From a virus, in the IMG/VR virus record IMGVR_UViG_3300009506_000059, positions 1 through 45,654 of that record: DNA of 45,654 bases. One strand, given 5' to 3'. The notes below the pieces were generated by a model. The model did no database searches and was not told the DNA's origin. It saw only the letters and a list, made by a program, of their open reading frames with translations. How positions within the stretch are numbered: position 1 is the first letter of the stretch; every line of letters starts with the position of its first letter. A program made the position numbers and the translations under genes. Positions 13,582 through 21,845 of the stretch are shown in pieces.

Positions 13582-14426
13582 TGTCTGACGAAGAAAACAT
13601 TGATTCAAACGAATCTCAGGAAACTCCCGCCGCTCTGGTAAATGCCGACGGCTCGTTCGCCGAGAACTGGAAAGAGAGTCTTCCCGAGGACATACGTCAC
13701 GAGAAGATACTTGATAACCTCGGCGACTTTCACGGTACGATGAAGCAGTTAGTCCACGCCCAGAGGATGATAGGCAAGAATAAGGTAGTCATTCCCGACG
13801 ACAAATCGCCGGACAGTGACTGGGATGTTTTTTACAACGCCATCGGACGACCGAAGACTGTAGGTGACTATAAGTTTGTTAAGGACGAGAACCTTCCCGA
13901 AGAGCTTTATGACGATGGTATGATAAGCAGGTTTCTCGAAGGTGCTCATAAGGTGGGTTTCACCCAGAAGCAAATGGACTATCTAAATCAGTTCGAGAAC
14001 GAACGTATAAAAATGGCGCAGGAAGCTTATCAGAACCAGAAGATTCAGGACAAGGCCGAGGCCGAGCGTGCGGTAAAGGCTTTATGGGGTGCCGCTTATC
14101 CCGAAATGGACCATCTTGCGAACCTGTTCGTTAATGAGACCACCGAGGAGGGTGCGGACAGGGACTCTATCCTTGATATAATAGGCAACAACCCTGTCAT
14201 TGCCAACTGGTGCGCCCAGAACGCCAAAAAATACATTGCGGAACACAAGGCTGTTATAGGCCAGATGACTACTCCAACCCCGAAAGAAGCGATGGCCGAG
14301 ATAGCGGACTTGCAGAATACCGAAGGATATATGACGGGCGAACTTTATAATAAGAACCCCGCGAAACATAACCAAATTAAAGCAAGAATACAAGAATTGT
14401 ATGAAATAGCCAATAAAGGCAGCTGA
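13581..14426 (+). CDS. scaffolding / capsid assembly protein
   Basis: 281 residues, acidic, with long helical segments, placed directly before the capsid gene. The N-terminal NADGSFAENWKESLPEDIRH and the LVHAQRMIGKNKVVIPDDK stretch are typical of T7-like and Bbp-like scaffold proteins. A C-terminal basic helical end (HNQIKARIQELYEIANKG) would bind capsid subunits. It is needed transiently to build the prohead. Confidence 0.75.
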   Translation: MSDEENIDSNESQETPAALVNADGSFAENWKESLPEDIRHEKILDNLGDFHGTMKQLVHAQRMIGKNKVVIPDDKSPDSDWDVFYNAIGRPKTVGDYKFVKDENLPEELYDDGMISRFLEGAHKVGFTQKQMDYLNQFENERIKMAQEAYQNQKIQDKAEAERAVKALWGAAYPEMDHLANLFVNETTEEGADRDSILDIIGNNPVIANWCAQNAKKYIAEHKAVIGQMTTPTPKEAMAEIADLQNTEGYMTGELYNKNPAKHNQIKARIQELYEIANKGS

Positions 14427-14531
14427 TAGCCGAAAGGTCAGCCGTCCATCGGACGTAAAGCGAAGATTTAGGTCTCTGTGTAGGAGGTAGCCAAATCGCC
14501 ACAACTGGTTACTTTTGTATGGAGACTTAAA
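14427..14531 (+). promoter_or_regulatory. capsid-gene leader with GNRA hairpin
   Basis: GCTGA (14422-14426) pairs with TCAGC (14438-14442), and inside CC-GAAA-GG forms a GNRA-capped tip with a TAG bulge. GTCC/GGAC (14444-14453) makes a second small hairpin. GGAGACTT precedes the capsid ATG. This leader is long for this compact genome and may stabilise or boost capsid mRNA. Confidence 0.4.
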
Positions 14532-15458
14532 ATGCCTCAAGCATCAACAGTTTCAACTGCCTTCGTACAAAACTACTCTGCGAATGTGTACATGCTCTGT
14601 CAGCAGGTCGGCTCCAAGATGCGCAATAAAGTGCGTCTGGAAACGGTCAGCAGGGCGGAGAACGCATATTTCGACAGACTTGGCGAGGCAGACTGCCAGG
14701 AGATAACCTCCAGGCACGGTGATACGCCGCTGAATGAGATACCTCACAGCCGTAGGCGGCTTACACCGGCAGACTACAATACGGCTACACTTATCGACAA
14801 CGCCGACCAGCTCAAAATGCTCATCGATCCGCGCAGTCCGTACGCGCGGGCGCAGGCTATGGAGCTGGGGCGCAAGACCGATGATGTGATTATCGCAGGC
14901 GCTTTCGCAGACGCCGTTACCGGCAAGGCCGGTACGGGAACTGTGACTTTCCAGAGCGACTCGGTCAGCATCAACGGCGATGGTACGGTAACTACACTCG
15001 GGACGCTCGCTGTTTCGGGCACAGAGGTCGATATGTCCCTCAATAAGATGCTTCTTATGATGGAGATATTCAACCTCGCGGACGTTGACCCCGACATTCC
15101 CAAGCACTGGATGATAGCGCCGAAGACAGTAAGGGACATGCTCCAGCTCACTCAGGTTGGAAGCGCCGACTACAACACGGTCAAGGCCATCGTTGAGGGT
15201 AAGGTGGAATACTGGGGCGGCTTCAATTATTTTTGGAGCAACCGTATCACGAAAGACGCCGCATCGAGCGCGGCCTACAGGTCGCTCGCATGGGCGCAGG
15301 ACGGAATTATTCTCGGCCAGGCTGAGGGTATCATGTCCAGAATTACAGAAAGAGCGGATAAGAATTACTCAATGCAGGTATATTCTGAAATGTCAATAGG
15401 GGCTATCCGGCTCGACGGCGACAAGGTTCACGAATGTCTTAACGACGTTACGGCTTAA
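14532..15458 (+). CDS. major capsid protein
   Basis: 308 residues, with the pattern of the podovirus capsid family found after a scaffold gene. It has an N-terminal STAFVQNYSANVYMLCQQVG, an early VRLETV...AYFDRLG stretch, a SRHGDTPLNEIPHSRRRL segment, and a C-terminal EMSIGAIRLDGDKV. It is expected to adopt the HK97 fold and form the shell. The gene has GGAGACTT as ribosome binding site and its own structured leader. Confidence 0.85.
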   Translation: MPQASTVSTAFVQNYSANVYMLCQQVGSKMRNKVRLETVSRAENAYFDRLGEADCQEITSRHGDTPLNEIPHSRRRLTPADYNTATLIDNADQLKMLIDPRSPYARAQAMELGRKTDDVIIAGAFADAVTGKAGTGTVTFQSDSVSINGDGTVTTLGTLAVSGTEVDMSLNKMLLMMEIFNLADVDPDIPKHWMIAPKTVRDMLQLTQVGSADYNTVKAIVEGKVEYWGGFNYFWSNRITKDAASSAAYRSLAWAQDGIILGQAEGIMSRITERADKNYSMQVYSEMSIGAIRLDGDKVHECLNDVTA

Positions 15459-15472
15459 GAAAGGAGGCTAAT

Positions 15473-16240
15473 ATGACTTTGGTATATGATGAAACTCAGA
15501 TTTTCGGGCCTCATGGACAGCCGAAAAACGACATTTATACCCCGAGTGCTACTCAGGAGTATCGCCTCGGCACTCGTTATGTCAAAGGTGACGGCAGGGT
15601 CTTTCATTACGCCCTTGCGGGTGCTACCGCCCTCGTAGCAGGTGACCTGATTCAGTCTCAGGCCACTGGTGCGGTGGCTACCGAGCAGCAGGACCTGACT
15701 ATCGCTACTGCAAGCGCGGTCGGTGACGACTTCGCTTACGCGACTATTAAGACCGATACCACAACCACTCAGGACTACTTCAAAGACGGATGGTATGCAG
15801 TTACCGACGGCACGGCGGCCCAGGGATGCGGACAGCTTTACCAGATTAAGTCCCATCCGGCCGTAGGCGCGGCTTCGTGCAAGTTCACCCTTTACGATAC
15901 CGTTAAGGTGGCGATTTCCACCTCGGCAAAGGCGACTGTTCGCAGAAACCAGTATCAGGGATGTATTCAGGCTCCGGTAACCACACCTACGGGCATGGTT
16001 GTCGGCGTCGCTCCGGTAGCGGTGACGGCAAGTTACTACTTCTGGATTCAGACGTGGGGAGTATGCAATGTCTTAATTAAGACGGCACTTACTCCGGGCC
16101 AGAGCGTTATCGTTGACGTTGGCGCTGCGGGTTCCGCCGGTATAAGCGGCGGTTCCGAGGCCGAAGCTGTCATCGGTATCGCCATGCAGACTGTGGATAC
16201 TACCGACAATGGTTTGGTTTTCTTGCAGATAGCACCGTAA
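15473..16240 (+). CDS. head-associated / capsid decoration protein
   Basis: 255 residues following the capsid gene, with AAAGGAGG upstream. The product is beta-rich, alanine- and threonine-rich and without enzymatic motifs (GTRYVKGDGRVFHYALAGAT near residue 33). Position and composition suit a capsid decoration or head-completion protein. An insertion-like segment (about residues 80-200) seems to carry additional beta structure. Confidence 0.6.
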   Translation: MTLVYDETQIFGPHGQPKNDIYTPSATQEYRLGTRYVKGDGRVFHYALAGATALVAGDLIQSQATGAVATEQQDLTIATASAVGDDFAYATIKTDTTTTQDYFKDGWYAVTDGTAAQGCGQLYQIKSHPAVGAASCKFTLYDTVKVAISTSAKATVRRNQYQGCIQAPVTTPTGMVVGVAPVAVTASYYFWIQTWGVCNVLIKTALTPGQSVIVDVGAAGSAGISGGSEAEAVIGIAMQTVDTTDNGLVFLQIAP

Positions 16241-16249
16241 GAGTTTTTT

Positions 16250-16291
16250 GGGAATGGGGCCTGCTCATTCTTTCCTTTCAGGCCCCTTCCC
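16250..16291 (+). other. 13-bp hairpin between head and tail genes
   Basis: GGGAA-t-GGGGCCTG (16250-16263) pairs with CAGGCCCC-TTCCC (16279-16291) with a single bulged T. No U-run follows, so it is an attenuator or mRNA-end-stabilising element rather than a plain terminator. It would help set the ratio of abundant head mRNA to downstream tail mRNA. Confidence 0.6.
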
Positions 16292-16305
16292 TCTTGGAGT
16301 TAATT

Positions 16306-17091
16306 ATGGCTTCACCGAGTACAGAAACAGATGTAATAAACCTTGGATTCAGAAGAATAGGAAATACCGGCATTACTGTTGCTGAACTTGCTGCCGGAAC
16401 ATCGGTAAATGCTATACACGCCAATCTTCAATACGCACAGACCAGAGACGCTTTACAGAGGTCTCATGCGTGGCGGTTCAATAAGGCGAGAATAAAGCTC
16501 GCCTCCGCCTGGGCGACGGCAAAGGCATATACGACCGATATGTACGTTACGAACAATTCCGTCTGGTACAAGTGCGCAACCGCTCATACCTCGGGTACTC
16601 TGGACGACGAGCCGGGCGTCGGTGCCGTAGCTTCTACTTACTGGACGACTCTCACAACGGCTCAGGTAACTCCGGCCTTTGAATATACTTATCAGTTCGA
16701 CCTTCCATCTGATTACCTGTGCCGGAGATATACGTGGGAGGACAATACCGCCCAGAGGACTTTTTATTCTTATGACATGGAGGGAAGCAAGTACCTGACA
16801 GATGATGCTACTGTTAATCTGGTCTATTCAAAACAGGTAACTGACGTAACGTCTTTCGACGCGCTCTATATAGAGGTTTTGTACCTTACTCTGGCGAAGA
16901 AATTCGCTACTGCTATCGCTCAGGACGCCAAGCTCGAAGAGGGGATACGCAACGAGTTGAAACCCTTAATGAGCAAAGTTCGCGCACTCGACAAGCAGGA
17001 GCAGAATACGAAAGGCCGTTACGATTTATATACGCATAACGACGCGAGGAGGGGATATGACGGGCGAATACCATCTCAGATGGGTTCTTAG
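16306..17091 (+). CDS. tail tubular protein A (T7 gp11-like) with CBM-like insert
   Basis: 261 residues. The start is the ATG at 16306, preceded by TTGGAG. The frame core matches gp11-like gatekeepers: INLGFRRIGNTGITVAEL, ARDALQRSHAWRFNKAR-type helices (here TRDALQRSHAWRF) and a LTLAKKFATAIAQDAKL C-terminal helix. Residues ~68-115 form an inserted module, AWATAKAYTTDMYVTNNS, then WYKCATAHTSGT...YW, with the spacing of small CBM5/12-like carbohydrate-binding modules. It joins portal to nozzle. Confidence 0.8.
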   Translation: MASPSTETDVINLGFRRIGNTGITVAELAAGTSVNAIHANLQYAQTRDALQRSHAWRFNKARIKLASAWATAKAYTTDMYVTNNSVWYKCATAHTSGTLDDEPGVGAVASTYWTTLTTAQVTPAFEYTYQFDLPSDYLCRRYTWEDNTAQRTFYSYDMEGSKYLTDDATVNLVYSKQVTDVTSFDALYIEVLYLTLAKKFATAIAQDAKLEEGIRNELKPLMSKVRALDKQEQNTKGRYDLYTHNDARRGYDGRIPSQMGS

Positions 17092-17102
17092 AAAGGAAAA
17101 GA

Positions 17103-17891
17103 ATGTTAAGCATATTAATACCGTCCCGAATGGAAGTGTATTTACAGAGGACAATAGATGACATACTGGAAAAGGCTCACGGAGAAATCGAAATAATAGT
17201 CACCCTTGACGGTTACTGGCCGAAGCCGGCACTGAAAGAAGATAAGAGACTGACTATAGTTCACTTCGTTGAACCCATAGGTCAAAGACAGGCGGTGAAC
17301 CGAATGGCCGAGATTGCCAGGGGTGATTATTTAATGAAGCTCGACGCGCACTGCTGCCTGAGTCTCGGCTTCGACGTGATCCTGACTAAAAACGTAAATG
17401 ACAACTGGACTGTCGTACCGAGAAGATACGACCTCGATACCGAAAAGTGGGACAAGAAAGACCATACGAAATGCGATTATATGTACTTGACGGCGCTCGA
17501 TGCAGAGGGCGGGCCTCTAAGGGCCAAGAAGAGGAAGGGCAAAGAGACCTCTCCGACACCGCTCATAGACAGTGTAATGGCGTGTCAGGGTTCGTGTTTC
17601 GTAATGACGAGAGACCGGTTCTTCGAGTTGGGCGGTCTCGACGAGGCTCACGGTTCGTTCGGATGGCTCGGCTGTGAAATAGCCTGTAAGTCGTGGCTGT
17701 CCGGCGGAAAGCTGAAAGTGAATAAGGCCGCGTGGTACGCGCACTGGCAGAAGGGCACCAAGGGGCACAGGTTCCCCATTAAACGTGAAGATATAGACTT
17801 CGCAAGGGACTATGCAGTTGATTTATGGACGAATAACAGATGGCCGAAACAGGTAAAGAAATTCAGCTGGCTTATGAAGAAGTTCAGATGA
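17103..17891 (+). CDS. GT2-type glycosyltransferase with DxH motif
   Basis: 262 residues, GT-A fold pattern. It has an N-terminal nucleotide-binding strand (MLSILIPSRMEVYL), LDGYWP near residue 35, EPIGQRQAVN (57-66), a metal motif D81-A-H83, CQGSCFVMTRDRFFELGG (161-178), and GWLGCEIACKSWLSGG (187-202) before AHW. The DxH motif and WxGxE-type loop recall polypeptide O-glycosyltransferases (ppGalNAc-T) of family GT27 and related GT2 enzymes. Substrate is unknown. Its neighbours and the serine-rich virion proteins make protein O-glycosylation a testable inference. Confidence 0.75.
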   Translation: MLSILIPSRMEVYLQRTIDDILEKAHGEIEIIVTLDGYWPKPALKEDKRLTIVHFVEPIGQRQAVNRMAEIARGDYLMKLDAHCCLSLGFDVILTKNVNDNWTVVPRRYDLDTEKWDKKDHTKCDYMYLTALDAEGGPLRAKKRKGKETSPTPLIDSVMACQGSCFVMTRDRFFELGGLDEAHGSFGWLGCEIACKSWLSGGKLKVNKAAWYAHWQKGTKGHRFPIKREDIDFARDYAVDLWTNNRWPKQVKKFSWLMKKFR

Positions 17892-18424
17892 AAGTCTCCG
17901 ACGTTTACAGAGACCGCATGAAATACTCTCTCAGGAGAAAGACGAGGGAGTATATGGAAAAATATCTTTCTGAGCACAGGGTAAATCACAGGAACTTTCT
18001 CAAGATAAATCCCGCCAAGGCCATAGAGAACTTCTTCGAGTTCTTCAGAATATTCGTACAGAGAACCTTATATGAAAAGACCTTCGATGTCAGGCAGACC
18101 GCCTACTTTCAGTATTTAATAGTTCATCTCAATCCCGTATGGCTGATGCCTCTCACTCAAAGGGGAATTAATCATGCGATGCGCAAGGCACAAGACTCAA
18201 TCGACCTGATAAATGATATTAAACAAAACGGAATGAAAGACCCTCTCGATATGTGGTATTCCAAGGGCAAGTTAAAGATTATCAGGGGATACCGGCGCCT
18301 TGTGATACTTGAGGTCATGGGTGTAAGGGAAATGAAAGTAAGGGTCTGGCCGAACGAGGAAGTTTACTACCGTAATCAGACCGGAAGGATACCTACTAAA
18401 TGGCGGAAAAAATTTTCGGTATAG
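17888..18424 (+). CDS. ParB-like nuclease-fold protein
   Basis: 178 residues from the ATG that overlaps the glycosyltransferase stop (ATGA). A helical N-terminal half precedes a ParB/Srx-like core: SIDLINDIKQNGMKDPLDM followed by KIIRGYRRLVILEVMGV, where GYRR matches the GxRR-type phosphate-binding box. The fold supports nuclease, CTPase or kinase (SerK-like) chemistry in other proteins. The same domain is fused to a glycosyltransferase at 18920, so its role here is probably tied to glycan or substrate modification. Confidence 0.7.
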   Translation: MKVSDVYRDRMKYSLRRKTREYMEKYLSEHRVNHRNFLKINPAKAIENFFEFFRIFVQRTLYEKTFDVRQTAYFQYLIVHLNPVWLMPLTQRGINHAMRKAQDSIDLINDIKQNGMKDPLDMWYSKGKLKIIRGYRRLVILEVMGVREMKVRVWPNEEVYYRNQTGRIPTKWRKKFSV

Positions 18425-18930
18425 GTCTGGGAAAGACGGGTACGCATTCGCTCTGTGAGGCGATGTCGATACTCGGCTATAAGTCCAAGCACCATCCGCA
18501 CGGCAAAGACCTGAACAAGTCCATAGAGAAATACGATTTTCTTAACGACTTAATCATAGCATGGCAGTTCGAGTTTCTGGATGCGAACTATCCCGATTCG
18601 AGGTTTATAATGACCGTTCGTGAGATAGAGGACTGGCTCGAATCCTACCGCAATACGAAGACAGGTCACGGCTCGTTTTTCACAAGACAGTCGAGGTTCA
18701 TGCTGTATGGAAGGCAGGACTATGATGAGGATGTATTCAGGGACGCGTATCACAGGTATCATGAGAGAGTTTATAAATACTTTATAGGCAAAGACTTATT
18801 GGTAATGGATATAAACGCGGGTGACGGCTGGGAGCCTCTGTGTAAATACCTTGGCAGGGAAATACCGGACGTACCGTTTCCGCATTTAGGTTCATGGAAG
18901 ACCAGAAAGGAAAGAGAGAATGGACGTTAG
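18400..18930 (+). CDS. sulfotransferase-family protein
   Basis: 176 residues. KIFGIGLGKTGTHSLCEAMS (4-23) is the PAPS 5'-phosphosulfate-binding loop pattern of the Sulfotransfer_4-like family, and SRFIMTVREIEDWLESY fits the 3'-phosphate-binding strand and helix. GDGWEPLCKYLGREIPDVPF is the characteristic C-terminal segment. It would transfer sulfate from PAPS, possibly to glycans made by the adjacent glycosyltransferases. It overlaps both neighbours and so belongs to the same translational unit. Confidence 0.75.
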   Translation: MAEKIFGIGLGKTGTHSLCEAMSILGYKSKHHPHGKDLNKSIEKYDFLNDLIIAWQFEFLDANYPDSRFIMTVREIEDWLESYRNTKTGHGSFFTRQSRFMLYGRQDYDEDVFRDAYHRYHERVYKYFIGKDLLVMDINAGDGWEPLCKYLGREIPDVPFPHLGSWKTRKERENGR

Positions 18931-21040
18931 TGTAATTATACCGGCGAGGAATGAAGAATATCTCGCCAAGACTGTAGAGGACATATTGCTTAACAGCAGG
19001 GCGGACACGGAGGTCATAGCTGTATGCAACGGCTACTGGCCCAACCCGAGAGTGCCGGACGACCCGCGAGTAATACTGGTGCATACCACCGAACCTATAG
19101 GCCAGAGGCAGGCGGTAAACCTCGGAGCGAAACTGTCACGCGCCAAATACATCCTGAAGTGTGACGCTCATACCGCCTTCGATGAGGGATTCGATAAGAA
19201 GCTGATGGAGGACTGCGAGTACGACTGGACCGTCATACCGAGGATGTACAACCTCGATGTAGAAACATGGACGCCCAAGAAGAAAAAAGTCACCGACTAT
19301 ATGTGGATAAGGTCCATAGACGCTCCCGATAAACCGTTCCGGCACTGCTACTGGGACGCCAAGGCCCATAAAGAGTGTCCCGATGAGAGAAACGCACACA
19401 AGGAATGGGCGGCCAGAGAGGGTGACATTTCCGACGTGATGACCGGTCAGGGGGCATGTTTTTTCATGCACAGACAGAGGTTCTGGGACCTGGAAGGTAT
19501 GGACGAAAAGCACGGCCAGTGGGGCCAGATGGGTGTTGAGATAGCCTGTAAAGCATGGCTTTCGGGCGGAAGGCAGGTAGTAAATAAGAAGACGTGGTTC
19601 GCCCACTGGTTCAGGGGCGGGGGGGGCCCGGGCTTCCCCTGGCCCGCCTCGGGCCGCAAGCAGCAGAAGGCCAGAGAATACTCTCAGGACTTATGGCTGA
19701 ATAATAAGTGGCATTTACAGAAACGGCCTCTCTCGTGGCTGGTGAAGAAGTTCATGCCTTTGCCCGACTGGGACAGGTATCTCGAAACACATAACGGAGA
19801 ATTTATGGCTAAACCAAGGAAGATGAGTGAAGGTGAGACCCCTCAATATACTCAGGAGTTCTGTAAGAGGCAGCTCACCGAGGAAGAGCAGAACGTAAAG
19901 TATGAACCAGCCTACCTTAAAACGGCGAGAAAGAACGATTCGAGATACTTCATGCAGGGCAGGGAACTCAGTGTAACCGATATGTACGAGAACCGTATAA
20001 GGTACTGCCGGCCCGAGAAGCATTACGGAATAATGTGGCAGCAGAAGATAATTCCCCCATTCCTCGAAAGAGTCCTTAAGGGCGAGCAGTTCACGGACGA
20101 GCAGTTAAAAGAGTTCGAGTATTATACCTATCTCGTTTCAAGACTTAATCCTCAGAATAATATCGATGGTGAGCCCGACGATAAGGGTGTCAAGCACTGC
20201 ATAGGCAAGATGAGGGACTATATCAATCTCGCCAATGACATTAAGAAGAACGGGCTTAAGGCACCCATAGATTTGTTCTGTTACGATAAACCCTTCAGAA
20301 AAGAGGGCAAATGGTGGGACAAGGTCATTATAGTCAGGGGCAGCAGGAGAATAGCCATCCTCTATCATCTGGGGGTAAAGAAAGTCCCCGCCCGTATCTG
20401 GCGCGACGAGTGGCTCGCCAAGAGATTTATCCCCGACTCCCACTGGCCTGTGGACGATAACAGTATCCACGCCCACGCGGTAAGGCAGTTCGTTAAAATG
20501 GGGGCAAGGTCAACCGACAAATACTGGCGGCATAACTATACCCCGTGGTACGATAATCATATAGGAAAGTTTCAGAGGGGCTTTCATACCAAATACATTC
20601 TCGAACTGGGCGTTAAGACGGGCGTTTCACTTCTGTTATGGCACGATGCTTTCAGGGCGGCTGAGATTTACGGACTCGACAGGAGGCCCGATTTGTGCCT
20701 GCCCGAAATCAAAAAGAAAAAGAGAATACATCTGATTCAGGGCGACCAGACCGATACCGAGCTGCTCCATAAGATAGGCAAAGAGACGAAGTTTCACGTG
20801 ATTATAGATGACTGCTCTCACCGTCCCAGACATCAGAGGATAAGTTTCGACGTACTGTGGAACTATCTTTACCCGGGCGGTGTTTACGTTTTAGAGGATA
20901 TGCAGAGTAACTACCGCTCGAAGTACAGGCAGGACTCCATCGTCCCCCACGTGGCCTCGATGATAGAGGAAATATACGAGTCTCACAAGGTAAGGGAAAT
21001 ACAGTTTTATCCCAATATTATATTCATAACAAAGGCATGA
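18920..21040 (+). CDS. glycosyltransferase / ParB-like / methyltransferase fusion
   Basis: 706 residues in three parts. Residues 1 to ~270 are a GT2-type glycosyltransferase paralogous to the 17103 product (VSVIIPARNEEYL, EPIGQRQAVN, D82-A-H84, GQGACFFMHRQRFWDLEGMD, VEIACKAWLSGG). Residues ~310-515 are a ParB-like domain (YINLANDIKKNGLKAPIDL near 433, IIVRGSRRIAILYHLGV near 475). Residues ~550-706 are a class I SAM methyltransferase (YILELGVKTGVSLLLW near 558, IIDDCSHRPRHQ near 627, YPGGVYVLEDM), similar in pattern to Methyltransf_24 or macrocin O-methyltransferases. The fusion suggests sequential modification of one substrate. Confidence 0.75.
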   Translation: MDVSVIIPARNEEYLAKTVEDILLNSRADTEVIAVCNGYWPNPRVPDDPRVILVHTTEPIGQRQAVNLGAKLSRAKYILKCDAHTAFDEGFDKKLMEDCEYDWTVIPRMYNLDVETWTPKKKKVTDYMWIRSIDAPDKPFRHCYWDAKAHKECPDERNAHKEWAAREGDISDVMTGQGACFFMHRQRFWDLEGMDEKHGQWGQMGVEIACKAWLSGGRQVVNKKTWFAHWFRGGGGPGFPWPASGRKQQKAREYSQDLWLNNKWHLQKRPLSWLVKKFMPLPDWDRYLETHNGEFMAKPRKMSEGETPQYTQEFCKRQLTEEEQNVKYEPAYLKTARKNDSRYFMQGRELSVTDMYENRIRYCRPEKHYGIMWQQKIIPPFLERVLKGEQFTDEQLKEFEYYTYLVSRLNPQNNIDGEPDDKGVKHCIGKMRDYINLANDIKKNGLKAPIDLFCYDKPFRKEGKWWDKVIIVRGSRRIAILYHLGVKKVPARIWRDEWLAKRFIPDSHWPVDDNSIHAHAVRQFVKMGARSTDKYWRHNYTPWYDNHIGKFQRGFHTKYILELGVKTGVSLLLWHDAFRAAEIYGLDRRPDLCLPEIKKKKRIHLIQGDQTDTELLHKIGKETKFHVIIDDCSHRPRHQRISFDVLWNYLYPGGVYVLEDMQSNYRSKYRQDSIVPHVASMIEEIYESHKVREIQFYPNIIFITKA

Positions 21041-21594
21041 AAAAGATACTCTATTATACGGACAACAACATCGACCCGGAGATAAGGGATTTATGTATCA
21101 AGTATCTCTTAATGACGGAGATTCCCATTGTCTCGGTCTCTTTCAAGCCTATGGATTTGGGTACGAATATCTGTGTAGGCGAGCAGCCCCGCTGCGATGA
21201 AACCATTTTCTGGCAGATAACTACAGGTGTAATGGAATGTCTTAATGATATAGTCTATCTGGCGGAGCATGACGTACTGTACCATCCGAGCCACTTCAAT
21301 TTCATACCTTCCTTGAGAGGGACACTCTATTACAACGTCAATCGGTATAGGTGGCGGGTTAAAGATGACAGGAAGTGGTTCTGGAAGTCAAGTCATATAG
21401 CGGGAAGGTCTCAGATAGTGGCGTGGGGCGGTACGCTTTCCGACCATTACAACGGTATTCAGGCGAAGAAAAAGACCTTCAAATCCGAGTACCCCAACGT
21501 GGACATACGGCATGACAAAAACTTCACGAAAGGAAGAGAACCCGAGAAATTCGTTGAAGTAATACCCGGCTGGGAAAATCTATGGCAGGAATAA
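21037..21594 (+). CDS. glycosyltransferase-like protein
   Basis: 185 residues overlapping the upstream fusion gene (ATGA). YLAEHDVLYHPSHFNFIP (about 93-110) has an EHD in the place of a GT-A metal motif, LYYNVNRYRW follows, and VDIRHDKNFTKGREPEKF near the end resembles the RHGxNxT segment of small phage glycosyltransferase-like proteins. Function as an enzyme is inferred from pattern and position. Confidence 0.6.
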   Translation: MKKILYYTDNNIDPEIRDLCIKYLLMTEIPIVSVSFKPMDLGTNICVGEQPRCDETIFWQITTGVMECLNDIVYLAEHDVLYHPSHFNFIPSLRGTLYYNVNRYRWRVKDDRKWFWKSSHIAGRSQIVAWGGTLSDHYNGIQAKKKTFKSEYPNVDIRHDKNFTKGREPEKFVEVIPGWENLWQE

Positions 21595-21845
21595 AAAGAA
21601 TATTCGGCGGTAACTCAAAATCGGTAGTGGCCTTCGAGATAGAGTTTACTGACGGCTCGAAAGTCTCGGTCAATAAGGCACAATTGGTTGGGGGTCAGTT
21701 TAATACGGATGCTAAATTGAATAATTATACTAAAACACTTTTATCTAATAAAACGACCACTCCGGTTTATATACACAGGAACAGGAGTGGTACTTTTGCT
21801 ATCGCTTTAGGAGAGCCTCCGGCGGTTTGGCCGGAAGACGAGTAA
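21582..21845 (+). CDS. small hypothetical protein
   Basis: 87 residues, starting inside the preceding gene and ending one base before the ATG of SRR-2. A beta-rich small fold is likely (KSVVAFEIEFTDGSKVSVNK). It is somewhat AT-richer than its neighbours. Function unknown. Confidence 0.55.
   Translation: MAGIKRIFGGNSKSVVAFEIEFTDGSKVSVNKAQLVGGQFNTDAKLNNYTKTLLSNKTTTPVYIHRNRSGTFAIALGEPPAVWPEDE

Noticed and set aside
16250-16291. Rho-independent terminator between head and tail genes
   Set aside because: The stem is strong, but no U-tract follows it and tail genes downstream have no separate promoter that I can see.
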